This document shows positions 52,817 to 62,281 of a DNA stretch of 64,000 nucleotides, piece by piece; the stretch's first letter is position 1, and each line of letters begins with the position of its first letter. Source of the DNA: Curtobacterium sp. MCBD17_035 (GTDB taxonomy: Bacteria > Actinomycetota > Actinomycetes > Actinomycetales > Microbacteriaceae); the NCBI RefSeq assembly GCF_003234815.2, contig NZ_CP126279.1, positions 124,001-188,000 of the forward strand. Reading direction: 5' to 3'. Below the pieces are notes generated by a model. It saw only the letters and a program-made list of their open reading frames with translations. It was not told the origin of the DNA and searched no databases. The position numbers were made by a program, and so were the translations under genes.

Positions 52817-53377
52817 TCAGCCGTCCGACGACCGACGACTCCCGCCGAGCGCCGGGACGAGCACCGCGACCGCGACCGCGACGATCGCCACCGCCGCGAG
52901 GACGGCGATCCACGTGATGCCGTCATCGGCGCCGCCACGGACCCCGACCATGCGCACCACGGCCGCCACGAGCTGCGTCCCCGCCTGCACCGCGACGAAC
53001 CGGAGTGCCGACGGCCGCAGTGCCCGCAGTTGCACGAGGGCTCGCCGGGGTGCGACCGACGCCACCATGCCGACCGCGACGATCAGGTGCGTGCTGAGGA
53101 GCACGACTGCGAGCGGACCCCATCCAGCCCCGGCACCCCCGGCGACGGCGGCCACTGCGAGCTGCACGACCAGTCCGGCGGTGAACGGCCCACGCGGGAA
53201 CACCGCCGACGCGGCGACGAGCGCCGCCGCGAGTGCGAACCACCACCCGCTCGGACCGACGGCCACCCACGCCCCACCGAGGCCCGCGACGACGCCGAGC
53301 GCGGTCAACACCCACGCCGGCAGGGCACGTCCGACATGGGGGAACGACCGGGAGGCCCGGCTCGCCTCCGCACTCAT
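52817..53377 (-). CDS. Hypothetical membrane protein, last gene of the MoxR operon
   Basis: A 186-residue protein with five or six hydrophobic segments and no known motif. Its ATG overlaps the DUF58 gene stop (ATGA). Position suggests an accessory membrane part of the MoxR system. Confidence 0.7.
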   Translation of the reverse strand: MSAEASRASRSFPHVGRALPAWVLTALGVVAGLGGAWVAVGPSGWWFALAAALVAASAVFPRGPFTAGLVVQLAVAAVAGGAGAGWGPLAVVLLSTHLIVAVGMVASVAPRRALVQLRALRPSALRFVAVQAGTQLVAAVVRMVGVRGGADDGITWIAVLAAVAIVAVAVAVLVPALGGSRRSSDG

Positions 53378-54825
53378 GGCCGCCGCCTCGCTCTGCTCAG
53401 CAGCCGCACGGCGACCGCGGGCGGCGTCCCGTCGGCGGTCCGCCAGGTGATCGGTTCCACCCCGGCCGCTCGCATCCGATCGAACCGGACCCGGCGTTCG
53501 AGCTCGACGAGCCGCGACGCGACGCGCTCCTGCCGGTCCGCGTCGGAGCGATCGAGCGGCGGGAGCACGTCGACGGCGACCACGCGGCGGCCGGTCGCCG
53601 CCCAGGTGATCGCCATCGCTGCGGGATGGTCGTCGAGGAAGGTCGAGAGCACCACGACGAGCGAGGCCGCGGGCACGGTCGGCGCGCGCACCGGCCCCGG
53701 GGTGTCGCTCGTCGGGACCGCTCGTGCCGTCGCAGAGCGGAGGCGGTCGAGCTGCCGCACCCCTCCGCGGGGTTCGATGCCCGTCACAGCACCGGCGAGG
53801 TCCCGGAAGCCCACTCGGTCGCCTGCGCCGATGTACGCCGAGGCCAGGGTGGTGGCGGCCTCGCGGGCGAGGTCGAGCGACGTCGCGCTCCGCCCGGGTC
53901 CCGCAGTACCGGACCAGCGGGTGACGTCCGGCCCGACGTCGTCACGGTCGTCGAGCACGATGACGACCACGGCGTCGGCGGTGGACGACGTACGCCGCAC
54001 GTACAGCTCGCCGGGCTGCTGCGCTCGTCGTGCCGTTCGTCGCCAGTCGATCCGTCGGAGCCGGTCCCCGGGGGCGAAGAGCGCGAGGTCGCGGAACTCC
54101 CCGCCGTCGCCGCGGCTGCTCGACTCGTGGGTCCCCGTGGTGCCGACGAGCCGGTGCGGCATGGGCAGCTGTTCGATCCGCAGGCGCGGTGGCGGGACGA
54201 CCGCGCGGAGCGTCGGTCCCTCCTCCGGCAGGGTGACCGCGGTGCCGCCCTGCGCGATGAGCGCGAGGTCGAGCCGGACCACGGCCTGCGGCCCGGAGTG
54301 GAGGACCGTGACCGGCCCGCGGAGTGCCGCCGCGGTGGACGGCGTGACCAGGACACGCCGGGTGGATCCGTCGGCGAGGGTCGCCACGACGGCGACCGCC
54401 TCGGCGACCTGGGGTGCCCGGAGTTCGACGTCGACCATGACGCCCCGCCCGTTGTCCTCGGGTCGCACCGCGGTTCGGGTCCGGATGACACCCGCGCGGC
54501 CGCGAGCGGGGTCATGCCCGAGCGCGGCGATCACGAGCAGCGGTGCGGCCACGAGGGCGAACTCGACGCGGGCCGTCACGAGCGCGAGCCCGGCGAGGAA
54601 CACCGCGGCTGCGATCGCAGCGGTGATCGGCGGGTTCGGCACCCACCGCACGCGGTACGCCTGGTCCGTCGAGCGCACGCCGGGCGTGGCGTCCTCGGGC
54701 ACGGCGGCGGACGAGGACCGGAGGGGCGCCCCTCCGGGCAGCAGCGCTCCGGACGGCGCCCCTCCGGACGGGACAGCTCCGGACGGGACCCCGACGGGCA
54801 GGTGCCATCCGTCGTCGTCGCTCAC
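53374..54825 (-). CDS. DUF58-domain protein
   Basis: A 483-residue protein with two membrane helices near residues 50-95. The DUF58 motif is FAPGDRLRRIDWRRTARR (about 260-277), followed by a vWA-like region (DAVVVIVLDDRDD). MoxR and DUF58 proteins act together in a chaperone-like or envelope-stress role. It overlaps the MoxR gene by four bases. Confidence 0.87.
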   Translation of the reverse strand: MSDDDGWHLPVGVPSGAVPSGGAPSGALLPGGAPLRSSSAAVPEDATPGVRSTDQAYRVRWVPNPPITAAIAAAVFLAGLALVTARVEFALVAAPLLVIAALGHDPARGRAGVIRTRTAVRPEDNGRGVMVDVELRAPQVAEAVAVVATLADGSTRRVLVTPSTAAALRGPVTVLHSGPQAVVRLDLALIAQGGTAVTLPEEGPTLRAVVPPPRLRIEQLPMPHRLVGTTGTHESSSRGDGGEFRDLALFAPGDRLRRIDWRRTARRAQQPGELYVRRTSSTADAVVVIVLDDRDDVGPDVTRWSGTAGPGRSATSLDLAREAATTLASAYIGAGDRVGFRDLAGAVTGIEPRGGVRQLDRLRSATARAVPTSDTPGPVRAPTVPAASLVVVLSTFLDDHPAAMAITWAATGRRVVAVDVLPPLDRSDADRQERVASRLVELERRVRFDRMRAAGVEPITWRTADGTPPAVAVRLLSRARRRP

Positions 54826-55892
54826 CGGGCCTCCCGACCGGCAGTGGCGTCCGTCGCCCGACCCGTGCCGATGCCGCCACCCGTGCCGGCGCCCCGACCC
54901 GAGGCCACCGCGGGCGGCCCCGCCACCTGCCCGGCCACCGTCCGGACGACGGTCGCCGGATCGACGCCGTTGGCCCAGGCCTGCGGGGTGAGCGAGAGTC
55001 GGTGGGCGAGCACCGGGACGGCGGCGGTCTTGACGTCCTCGGGGGTGACGAAGTCGCGGCCGGCCATCACCGCACGGGCGCGTCCGACGAGCAGGAGCGC
55101 CTGTGCACCGCGCGGCGAGGCACCGACCTGGACGTCGCGGTGCTCCCGTGTGCCGACGGCGAGGTCGACGCAGTACAACGCGATGTCCTCGTCGACGTGC
55201 ACCTGCTCCACCGTCGCCTGCATGCGCAGGAGATCTGCCCCGCTGATCACCGCCGGCACCGTCGCGACCTCGCGCTGGCGTTCGACGCGGTTGAGGAGCA
55301 CGCGCTGCTCCTCGGTCCTGCTCGGGTAGCCGGCGGCGAGACGCACCATGAAGCGGTCGAGCTGCGCCTCGGGCAGGGCGTAGGTGCCCTCGTACTCGAT
55401 CGGGTTCGACGTCGCCACGACGTGGAACGGCCGCGGCAGCGGGAAGCGGTCACCCTCGACGGTGACCTGCCCCTCGGCCATCGCCTCGAGCAGTGCCGAC
55501 TGGGTCTTCGGCGACGTCCGGTTGATCTCGTCGGCCAGGAACAGCCCCGTGAACACCGGGCCGGGCCGGAACACGAACTCCGCCGTGCTTGGGGCGTAGA
55601 CGAACGAGCCGGTGATGTCCGCGGGCAACAGGTCCGGCGTGCACTGCAGGCGCCGGAAGTCGAGCCCGGACGCCTGCGCCAGGGACCGTGCCGCGAGGGT
55701 CTTGCCGAGCCCGGGCACGTCCTCGAACAGGACGTGCCCGCCCGCGAGGATGCTCGCGAACGCCAGCTCGAGGGGCTCCCGCATGCCCACCACGGCGGTC
55801 CCGACGGCGTCGAGGACGGCGGCGCTGAGCCGGGCGACCTCGGCCACGGACAGCGGGCTGGGGGTGGTGGTGTCGGCGGTCTGATCGGTCAC
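54822..55892 (-). CDS. MoxR-family AAA+ ATPase
   Basis: A 356-residue AAA+ protein: Walker A EDVPGLGKT, Walker B LFLADEINR, sensor ATSNPIEYEGTY and DRFMVRLAAGYPSR. MoxR proteins help assemble or activate partner proteins with vWA domains. GTG at 55892, overlapping the preceding stop. A Gly-rich tail (about 30 residues) is poorly conserved. Confidence 0.9.
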   Translation of the reverse strand: MTDQTADTTTPSPLSVAEVARLSAAVLDAVGTAVVGMREPLELAFASILAGGHVLFEDVPGLGKTLAARSLAQASGLDFRRLQCTPDLLPADITGSFVYAPSTAEFVFRPGPVFTGLFLADEINRTSPKTQSALLEAMAEGQVTVEGDRFPLPRPFHVVATSNPIEYEGTYALPEAQLDRFMVRLAAGYPSRTEEQRVLLNRVERQREVATVPAVISGADLLRMQATVEQVHVDEDIALYCVDLAVGTREHRDVQVGASPRGAQALLLVGRARAVMAGRDFVTPEDVKTAAVPVLAHRLSLTPQAWANGVDPATVVRTVAGQVAGPPAVASGRGAGTGGGIGTGRATDATAGREAR

Positions 55893-56392
55893 GGGAGCCT
55901 TCCGGACGGTTCCCCGAGCGCCTCCACGGCGATCAGGAGGGACGAGAACGTGGCGAGGTCGAGTTCGGGGTGCCGCGGGCTCAGGAGCACGCGGACGACG
56001 TCGGGCGGGAGCAGGCGCTCGACCGCGGGTCGGGCCTCCGGGTCGTCGATGTCGACCCCGTGGTGCACGAGCAGCAGGTGGCCTGCGGCCGCGCGGAGGC
56101 GCACGACGGGTCGCTCGGGCACCCCGCCGCGTGAGCGCAGGGACCACGCCAGCGCCTGGACGTCGCGGCGCGCCCCGCGGACCACGTCGGTGGGTGGTGC
56201 CGGCCACGTGAGCCGTTCGTCGTCGCGCACCGCCGACCAGGTCAACCCGACCGCGGTGATCACGGCCGCGACGACGACGGCCTGGGGCACCGGGAGTCCG
56301 AAGAACCACCCTGCGGCACCGACGACGACCGCGACGACGACCACCTCGACGACTCGGCGCCGAGCGGGCAGTCCCACCGTCGGGCCGCTCAC
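55889..56392 (-). CDS. Hypothetical membrane protein of the MoxR operon
   Basis: A 167-residue protein with two hydrophobic helices near the N-terminus and a soluble rest. No known motif. Start and stop overlap both neighbours by four bases (GTGA), so it belongs to the operon. Confidence 0.75.
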   Translation of the reverse strand: MSGPTVGLPARRRVVEVVVVAVVVGAAGWFFGLPVPQAVVVAAVITAVGLTWSAVRDDERLTWPAPPTDVVRGARRDVQALAWSLRSRGGVPERPVVRLRAAAGHLLLVHHGVDIDDPEARPAVERLLPPDVVRVLLSPRHPELDLATFSSLLIAVEALGEPSGRLP

Positions 56393-57153
56393 CGGCGCTG
56401 CTCCGAGGCCGCGGTGGGTGTCCCGCCCGGCCACCGCTCCTGCAGCGTCCGCAGCGCCACGCGGGCCGCCTGCACCTCGGTCGGCCCGGCCGGCGTGGTG
56501 CCGAACCGCACCATCACGTAGAGGTCCCGGAGCGTCCCGACGGCGTTCCGGTCCAGCTCGAGCCGGAGCAGCACCCGCGCCGTGAACTCGGTCGGGGTCT
56601 CCGCGACCTGCCGCCGGTAGCCGGCGTCCTCGGCGGCCTCCTGCAGGCCGAGCCACGCGGCGGTGATCGCGTCCGACGCCGGTCGGTCCTGGTCGATGAC
56701 GTCGAGCGCGCGCGCGAGGCCGCGGTGCACCGTGCGCATCGCGGCCGCCGTGGTCGGGACGTCGACGTCCGACACGTCGTCCGTCAGCAGGCCGGTGGGG
56801 AGGCCCGGCTCGGCTCCGCCACGTCGCCGCCGTCCCAGCAGGCGGACCAGGAGCACCACGACGAGTGCGAGCACGACCAGGCCGGCGATCAGCAGTGGCC
56901 AGGTCAGGTCGACGTGGAGGGTCGAGCGGTGTCCGGCGGCGCCGGGCTGCGCCGTCGGGGTGGTCGCCGCGGTCGGTCCCGGTGCGGTCGTGGCGGTCGG
57001 CAGCGCGATCGTCGGGGACCATCGTGGTCCGCCGAACCGCAGCGGCCCGGCGAACGCCGCTGCCGCGACGACGAGCAACGCGGACACGATCGTGACCACC
57101 AGGACCGCGGGGGACCGCCGTCCGGATCCACTCGCGCCCGCGCTGGCCCTCAT
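56389..57153 (-). CDS. DUF4129-domain membrane protein
   Basis: A 254-residue protein with membrane helices at about 17-35 and 85-105. The DUF4129 end contains ETPTEFTARVLLRLELDRNA and LRDLYVMVRFG. First gene of a five-gene unit; no transglutaminase follows, unlike many such operons. Confidence 0.85.
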   Translation of the reverse strand: MRASAGASGSGRRSPAVLVVTIVSALLVVAAAAFAGPLRFGGPRWSPTIALPTATTAPGPTAATTPTAQPGAAGHRSTLHVDLTWPLLIAGLVVLALVVVLLVRLLGRRRRGGAEPGLPTGLLTDDVSDVDVPTTAAAMRTVHRGLARALDVIDQDRPASDAITAAWLGLQEAAEDAGYRRQVAETPTEFTARVLLRLELDRNAVGTLRDLYVMVRFGTTPAGPTEVQAARVALRTLQERWPGGTPTAASEQRR

Positions 57154-57177
57154 GGCAGCACGGTAGCCCATGGGTCT

Positions 57178-57237
57178 GAGCCGCGGATCGGACTCCGAAC
57201 CGGGAAGTTCCCCGGCTCGGAGTCCGAATCGCGGCTC
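57178..57237. terminator. Long hairpin after the chaplin-like gene
   Basis: A 60-base imperfect hairpin: GAGCCGCG pairs with CGCGGCTC at the outside and ACTCCGA with TCGGAGT further in. It follows the stop of the leftward gene at 57260 and should end its transcript. Confidence 0.7.
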
Positions 57238-57259
57238 GACTCGAGCGGATCGCCGCGGC

Positions 57260-58879
57260 TCAGCCGCGGCTGCGGATCACCGACTCACGGTGCAGGAACA
57301 GCAGCGCGAGTCCCACGAGCAGGAGCAGCAGTCCGATCCCGCCGAAGACCGCGATGCCCGTCGAACCCGTGTACGCGAGCGCCGCCGTGGAGGCGGTGGT
57401 CGCCATCGCGGCGATCGTGCCGGTGGTGGAGGCGGTGCGGGTCATCGCCGCGGCCGGAGCCGTCGAGAGCACCGTGGCCGGGACGATGCCCGCGGCACGG
57501 CCGGTCACCGTGCCCTCGTCACCTGTCGTGGCGGTCGGGTCGTTCCCGGCAGGCGTGGTCGACACGGGGTCGGTGCCGTCAGCGGGGTCCGTGGTGCCCA
57601 CCGGCGTGGTGGGCTCGGCCGGGCTGGTCGGGTCGGCCGGGCTGGTCGGATCGGCCGGGCTGGTCGGATCCGTGACGACCGGGTTCGTCGGCTCGGCAGG
57701 CGTGGTGGGGTCCGGCGTCGTGGTGCTGTTGCCGCCGACCGCCACGGTGGTACCGCCGATGGTGACCGGCAGGCTGATCACCGGGGCGATCTGGGTGCCG
57801 GACGCGGTGCCGTCCGAGCCGGAGGTGGTGGTGCCGCCGGTCGTGCCGGTGCCGGTGCTGGTGCCGGTGCCGGTCGTGCCGGAGGTGCCGCTGCCGGTGG
57901 TGCCGGTGGAGCTGGCGTCGCCGAGGAGCGCGATCCCGTTGCCGTCGATCGTGACGGGTGCGCTGACCACGGGTGCGACCTGCGTCCCCGAGGCCGTCCC
58001 GTCCGAGCCGGAGGTGGTGGTGCTGCTCCCGCCGGTCGACCCGGACCCTGTGGTGCTGCCGCTGGCACCGCTGGCACCGCTGCCACCGTTGCCGGTCGTG
58101 CCACTGCCCGAGGTGCCGGTGGAGCTGGCGTCGCCGAGGAGCGCGATCCCGTTGCCGCCGATCGTGACGGGTGCGCTGACCACGGGTGCGACCTGCGTCC
58201 CCGAGGCCGTCCCGTCCGAGCCCGAGGTGGCCGGACCCGACCCCGACGCCGGGGTGGACCCGGCGTTCGTGGCCGGTGCCGAGCCTCCCGAGCTGGTGCC
58301 GGTGGCGTCCCCGAGGACCGCGATGCTGTCCCCGGTGGCCGTGATCGGTGCGGCGACGTCGGGGGCGACCTGGGTGCCGCCAAGGACGCTGTCGGAACCG
58401 GAGGTGGTGGCGGCGGGAGCCGCCGGAGCCGACGCCGCCGACGCGGAGGCGGCCGCCGGAGCCGGGGCAGCGGCCGGAGCGGGCGCGCTGGTCGCGTCAC
58501 CGCCGATCGCGACCGCCGTCGAGCCGAGGTCCACCGGAACGCTCACGGTCGGCACGACCTGCGTGCCGGACGCGATGCCACCGGAGCCCGAGGTGGACGC
58601 CGACGAGGACGTGGGCGCAGCCGATGCGGGCGCAGCCGGTGCGGGCGCAGCCGGTGCGGACGCCGCCGGCGCGGTGGAGGTGCTGGTCGCGTCCCCGAGG
58701 ACGCTCACGGCGTCACCGGTGGCGGAGACGGGGAGGCCGAAGCTCCCGGCGACCTGCGTGCCGGAGGCGATGCCGTCGGTCCCCGTGGTCTCGGCGGCGT
58801 GGGCAGCGAGCCCACCCCCGAGCGAGAGGCCGCTGACGAAGAGGGTGAACCACAGCCCTCTCGAGACGTACTTGTTCAT
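57260..58879 (-). CDS. Wall-anchored protein with six chaplin-like repeats and LAYTG sorting signal
   Basis: A 539-residue surface protein. Signal peptide: WFTLFVSGLSLGGGLAAHA. Six units of about 33 residues follow pattern (S/G)GTQV-x3-V-x2-PV-x4-G(N/D)-x3-(V/L)-GDA, spaced by Thr/Ser/Gly/Pro-rich linkers; units 4 and 5 are almost identical. The pattern parallels the Streptomyces chaplin domain but lacks its cysteines. A Pro/Thr stretch follows, then LAYTGS, a membrane helix and an Arg-rich tail, the sorting signal for a class E sortase. Likely a surface-coat or adhesion protein. Start at 58879. Confidence 0.8.
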   Translation of the reverse strand: MNKYVSRGLWFTLFVSGLSLGGGLAAHAAETTGTDGIASGTQVAGSFGLPVSATGDAVSVLGDATSTSTAPAASAPAAPAPAAPASAAPTSSSASTSGSGGIASGTQVVPTVSVPVDLGSTAVAIGGDATSAPAPAAAPAPAAASASAASAPAAPAATTSGSDSVLGGTQVAPDVAAPITATGDSIAVLGDATGTSSGGSAPATNAGSTPASGSGPATSGSDGTASGTQVAPVVSAPVTIGGNGIALLGDASSTGTSGSGTTGNGGSGASGASGSTTGSGSTGGSSTTTSGSDGTASGTQVAPVVSAPVTIDGNGIALLGDASSTGTTGSGTSGTTGTGTSTGTGTTGGTTTSGSDGTASGTQIAPVISLPVTIGGTTVAVGGNSTTTPDPTTPAEPTNPVVTDPTSPADPTSPADPTSPAEPTTPVGTTDPADGTDPVSTTPAGNDPTATTGDEGTVTGRAAGIVPATVLSTAPAAAMTRTASTTGTIAAMATTASTAALAYTGSTGIAVFGGIGLLLLLVGLALLFLHRESVIRSRG

Positions 58880-58962
58880 GGACGTGCTCCTGATGTGATC
58901 GAGACTGGTGCGCCGCGTGTGCGGCGATGACGCGTCCTGCCAGCGGGGCAGGTGCGTCGGGC

Positions 58963-60369
58963 TCAATCAGGAGCGACGTCGTGGTCGGCGACGACGGATG
59001 CGGGGAGCACGTCGTCACCGGTGGGGAGGATCGGGCCGGCCGCCAGGACGACGGACGCGGGAGTCGAGATGGTCGCCACCGGGGTGGTGGGCGCACCACC
59101 GGCGGCGGCGCTGCTGCCACCGGTGGTCCCGGTGGGGGCCGCGGGGGCGGTCGGTGCGGCCGGCGCTGCCGGGAGGACCGGGGTCGCGTCGCCGGGGCGG
59201 GTCCCGCCAGCGGTGGAGACGGTCGGGACGGAATCCGTCGTGCCGAGGCCCGATGCGCTGGAGGCCGAGGTTCCCGCGCCCGCACCCGAGCGGACGAGCG
59301 TGCTGTCGGCCACGGCGGAGTCGGTCGCGCTGTCGAGTGTCCCGGCGGGCTGACCCTGGGCGGGCTGGCCGTCACCGGGCTGACCCTGACCGGGTGCCAC
59401 GGGGAGGACCGGACCCACGACCGGGGTCGTCGGGTCGAGGACGGTGGTCGCGGGCGGGAGGGTCGACGTCACGGGCGAGAGGATCGGGGCGATGCCGCCG
59501 AGCACGGGATCGACCACGGAGCCGACGCCCCCGAGGACGGGTGTGACGACGGGGGAGACCGCGCCGAGCACCGGGCCGACCACCGGGTCGAGGACCGGCG
59601 AGGTGACCGGGTCGACCGCACCGGGGAGTCCGCCGACGGCCGCGCCGGCGCCCCCGAGCGCGCCGTCGACGAGGCCCGTCACGGGAGCGGTCACGGACCC
59701 GAGGGCGCCGGCGCCGAGGACGGGTCCGACCACGGGCAGCGCACCGACCGGCCGCGACCCGAGGACACCCGCGACCGGCCGGAGGGCCCCGTCGAGGGTG
59801 CCGGCCGTCGCGCCGAGCGTGCCGCGCGTCCCACGGTCGGCCGTGGGCGTCGTGCTCGTACCGGTGCGCGTGCTCGCGCCGGCGGGTGCGGGCCGGTTGC
59901 TCGGGGTCGTCGCTGCGCCGGAAGTGGTCGACGGCGCGGTGCTGCCCGGAGCGGGCGTGCTGCCCGCGGACCTGCTCGGCGCGGAGCTGATCGGGACCGC
60001 CGTGCTCGGGGCCGGGGTGCTGGGGGCCGGGCTGTGCGCACTTGGGGCCGGAGCTGCCGGGCGGGGCGCAGGAGCTGCCGGGCGGGGCGCAGGAGCTGCG
60101 GGAGCGGGCGCCGCCGGGGCCGGAGCCGGTGCTGCGGGACGGGTCACGGGCTGGACCGCGGTGCCGACGCCGTCGACCACACCGCTGACGGTGTTCCCCA
60201 CGGCGCCGAGCAGGGAGTGCGACGAGGTCGTGCCCGGGGTCGTCTCGGCCGCCGAGGCCGGCTTCGCCCCGAGGAGCAGTCCGAGCACGACCAATGCCGC
60301 TGCGACGACGGTGCCGAGCAGGGCGAGCCGGACGAGCGCGATCCTGGGTGCGCGCAACGGCTTGTCCAT
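58963..60369 (-). CDS. Secreted low-complexity Ala/Pro/Val/Gly-rich protein
   Basis: A 468-residue exported protein. Hydrophobic signal at residues 15-42 (LALLGTVVAAALVVLGLLLG). Pro/Ala repeats (AAPAPRP) at 78-130, then Gly/Val-rich repeats (VLDPVVGPVLGAVSPVVTPV and similar) at about 205-320. No catalytic motif. It lies 83 bases upstream of the chaplin-like gene on the same strand; the two may be coordinated. Confidence 0.75.
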   Translation of the reverse strand: MDKPLRAPRIALVRLALLGTVVAAALVVLGLLLGAKPASAAETTPGTTSSHSLLGAVGNTVSGVVDGVGTAVQPVTRPAAPAPAPAAPAPAAPAPRPAAPAPRPAAPAPSAHSPAPSTPAPSTAVPISSAPSRSAGSTPAPGSTAPSTTSGAATTPSNRPAPAGASTRTGTSTTPTADRGTRGTLGATAGTLDGALRPVAGVLGSRPVGALPVVGPVLGAGALGSVTAPVTGLVDGALGGAGAAVGGLPGAVDPVTSPVLDPVVGPVLGAVSPVVTPVLGGVGSVVDPVLGGIAPILSPVTSTLPPATTVLDPTTPVVGPVLPVAPGQGQPGDGQPAQGQPAGTLDSATDSAVADSTLVRSGAGAGTSASSASGLGTTDSVPTVSTAGGTRPGDATPVLPAAPAAPTAPAAPTGTTGGSSAAAGGAPTTPVATISTPASVVLAAGPILPTGDDVLPASVVADHDVAPD

Positions 60370-60605
60370 GCGCTCACCTCCTGATCTGGCTGCGCACGAC
60401 TGAGTGGTTGTCAGGGAATGTACTCCGGCTCGTGAGCGGGTCGACGAATGCCAGGGATTTCTCAGGTTCTCCGAGCGGCGGGCGCGACGACGCCCGCCGC
60501 TCGCGGAGCGTGCCGCGGGGACGCAGGCGCGCGAGCGTGTGGACCCACGAGCGCGGGTGGCTCCCGGGCCGACGCCGGGCTCCCGCGGTGCCGGCAGCGG
60601 GCCGG

Positions 60606-61559
60606 TCAGTGCCGGAGGGTCTCCTTCGGGTACTCCCCGAACCGCGCCGCGTAGGCCGCCGAGAACCGGCCGAGGTGCAGGAAGCCCCAGCGGTTGGCGA
60701 CCTCGGCGATCGTCGTCGTCGTGGCACTACGCTCACGGAGCTCCGCGTGCACCCGGTCGAGGCGGACCTCCCGGATGTACGTGTTCGGGGTGACGTCGAA
60801 CTGGCGCTGGAACGCCTGCTGCAGCGCCCGGAGGCTCAGGTTGGCCTCCTGCGCCAGGTCGGTGCTCGTGATCGGCAGGTGCGCGTTCTCGTGTACGTAC
60901 TCGACGGCGCGGCGGATGTGCGCGTTCCGGGGGAGCAGCAGATCGCGCGGCAGCCCGTCCGTCTGCTGCGGGAACAGCTCGAGGAACGAGACCGCTCCGA
61001 GCCGACCCATCTCGGCCTGGAGGAGCGGGCTGGCCTCGCGGTCCAGGACCGTCTTCGAGATGAGCGACACCGTGTCCCGCCAGAGCTGCATCGCCCCGTC
61101 GCTCGGCTCCGCCGTGTGGTCGAACCGGACCGTCGGCGCGTCGAGCCCGCGCTCGGCCGCGACCTCCTCGACGGTGGTTCGTTTGATCTGCACGAGCTTC
61201 TGGTCGTAGTCCTCGAAGGCGAACCGGAAGGGGCGGTCCGACGGCCAGATGCGGGGCCGGTTCGGCAGGAGGTCGACCTCGTCGCGCCCCAGGTCGAGCC
61301 TGCCCGTACCGGACGTGATCCACTGGACCACGTAGTCGTCCCCGCGCGGCATCTCGCCCTCGAGGCGGCCGTGGAAGCGGACGTTCCGCAACGTCAGGTG
61401 GTCGTCGCCGACGACGCTGTACCGGAAGTCGAAGTCGTCCACGGTGCGTTCAGCGCGCCACGATGCTCCGGCGTACTCCGCAGCGAGTACGTCGCGTGCC
61501 TCGTCGAGGTCGGCTCCTCGGAGGTCTTTGCGCACGCGGGATGCGCGGTCGTCAGTCAT
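60606..61559 (-). CDS. AraC-family regulator
   Basis: A 317-residue regulator with an AraC-binding-like N-terminal domain and a C-terminal double HTH (STDLAQEANLSLRALQQAFQ; AEVANRWGFLHLGRFSAAYA). ATG 61559 or 61562. No linked target gene. Confidence 0.87.
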   Translation of the reverse strand: MTDDRASRVRKDLRGADLDEARDVLAAEYAGASWRAERTVDDFDFRYSVVGDDHLTLRNVRFHGRLEGEMPRGDDYVVQWITSGTGRLDLGRDEVDLLPNRPRIWPSDRPFRFAFEDYDQKLVQIKRTTVEEVAAERGLDAPTVRFDHTAEPSDGAMQLWRDTVSLISKTVLDREASPLLQAEMGRLGAVSFLELFPQQTDGLPRDLLLPRNAHIRRAVEYVHENAHLPITSTDLAQEANLSLRALQQAFQRQFDVTPNTYIREVRLDRVHAELRERSATTTTIAEVANRWGFLHLGRFSAAYAARFGEYPKETLRH

Positions 61560-61687
61560 CATCCACCGCGCGCAGTGTCGCACATGCATGCAAACAATTC
61601 GTCGGCGCTGTCCGAAGAGCGCGGACGGGCCGCACAGCCGGCCATCGCCCCGGGAGGACGCACGGCCCTTCCGACGGGCCCAGCGCC

Positions 61688-62281
61688 TCAGTGACCCTCG
61701 ACGGTGTACACGGCGATGAGCATCGCGGCCGCTGACCGAGCGGACGACGCGGGACGGACCGACCCGTGGATGGCCGCCTCGACCTGCGCGCCCTCGGCGA
61801 GCAGGGACACGGCGTGCGCGAGGTGACCCGGCAGCCCCGCCCGGTCGCAGAGCTCGGCCAGGTACCGCTCGAACCAGGTCAGGTGCTCGTCCGCCAGTTG
61901 CGCGACGTCCGCATTCCGCCGGCCGAGTTCCCCGTAGCCGTTGATGAAGGCGCAACCGCGGTAGGAGCGCTGCCGGAAGGTCGCCTCGAGGTACGAGAAC
62001 ACGGCGAGGATCTGGTCACGCGGGTCGGTGAACACGGACACCGCGGCGGTCAGGTCGGCGACCCAGGAACGGTGCCGGGCCTCCATGACGGCGACGACCA
62101 GCTGGTGCTTCGTCGGGAACTCGCGCCGCAGCGTCTCGAGCGGCAGGCCGGCGTCACGAGCGATCCGCCCCACCGACACCGGCCCGAACCCGCTCCGGTC
62201 GAACAGTCGGTCCGCGCTCGACAGGAGCCTCGAGCGGAGCTGCCGTTCGAGGATGGTGGTGTTCAGAGGAGGAGGCGTCAT
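61688..62281 (-). CDS. TetR/AcrR-family regulator
   Basis: A 197-residue regulator with an HTH at about residues 33-57 (VSVGRIARDAGLPLETLRRE) and a TetR_C_6-like rest (SYRGCAFINGYGELG). It is divergent from the flavoprotein gene, 258 bases away, and may regulate it. Confidence 0.83.
   Translation of the reverse strand: MTPPPLNTTILERQLRSRLLSSADRLFDRSGFGPVSVGRIARDAGLPLETLRREFPTKHQLVVAVMEARHRSWVADLTAAVSVFTDPRDQILAVFSYLEATFRQRSYRGCAFINGYGELGRRNADVAQLADEHLTWFERYLAELCDRAGLPGHLAHAVSLLAEGAQVEAAIHGSVRPASSARSAAAMLIAVYTVEGH

Noticed and set aside
60606..61955. 449-codon reading of the AraC gene
   Set aside because: The first 130 codons are Arg-rich, antisense to the adjacent TetR region; the ATG at 61559 gives a normal AraC length.
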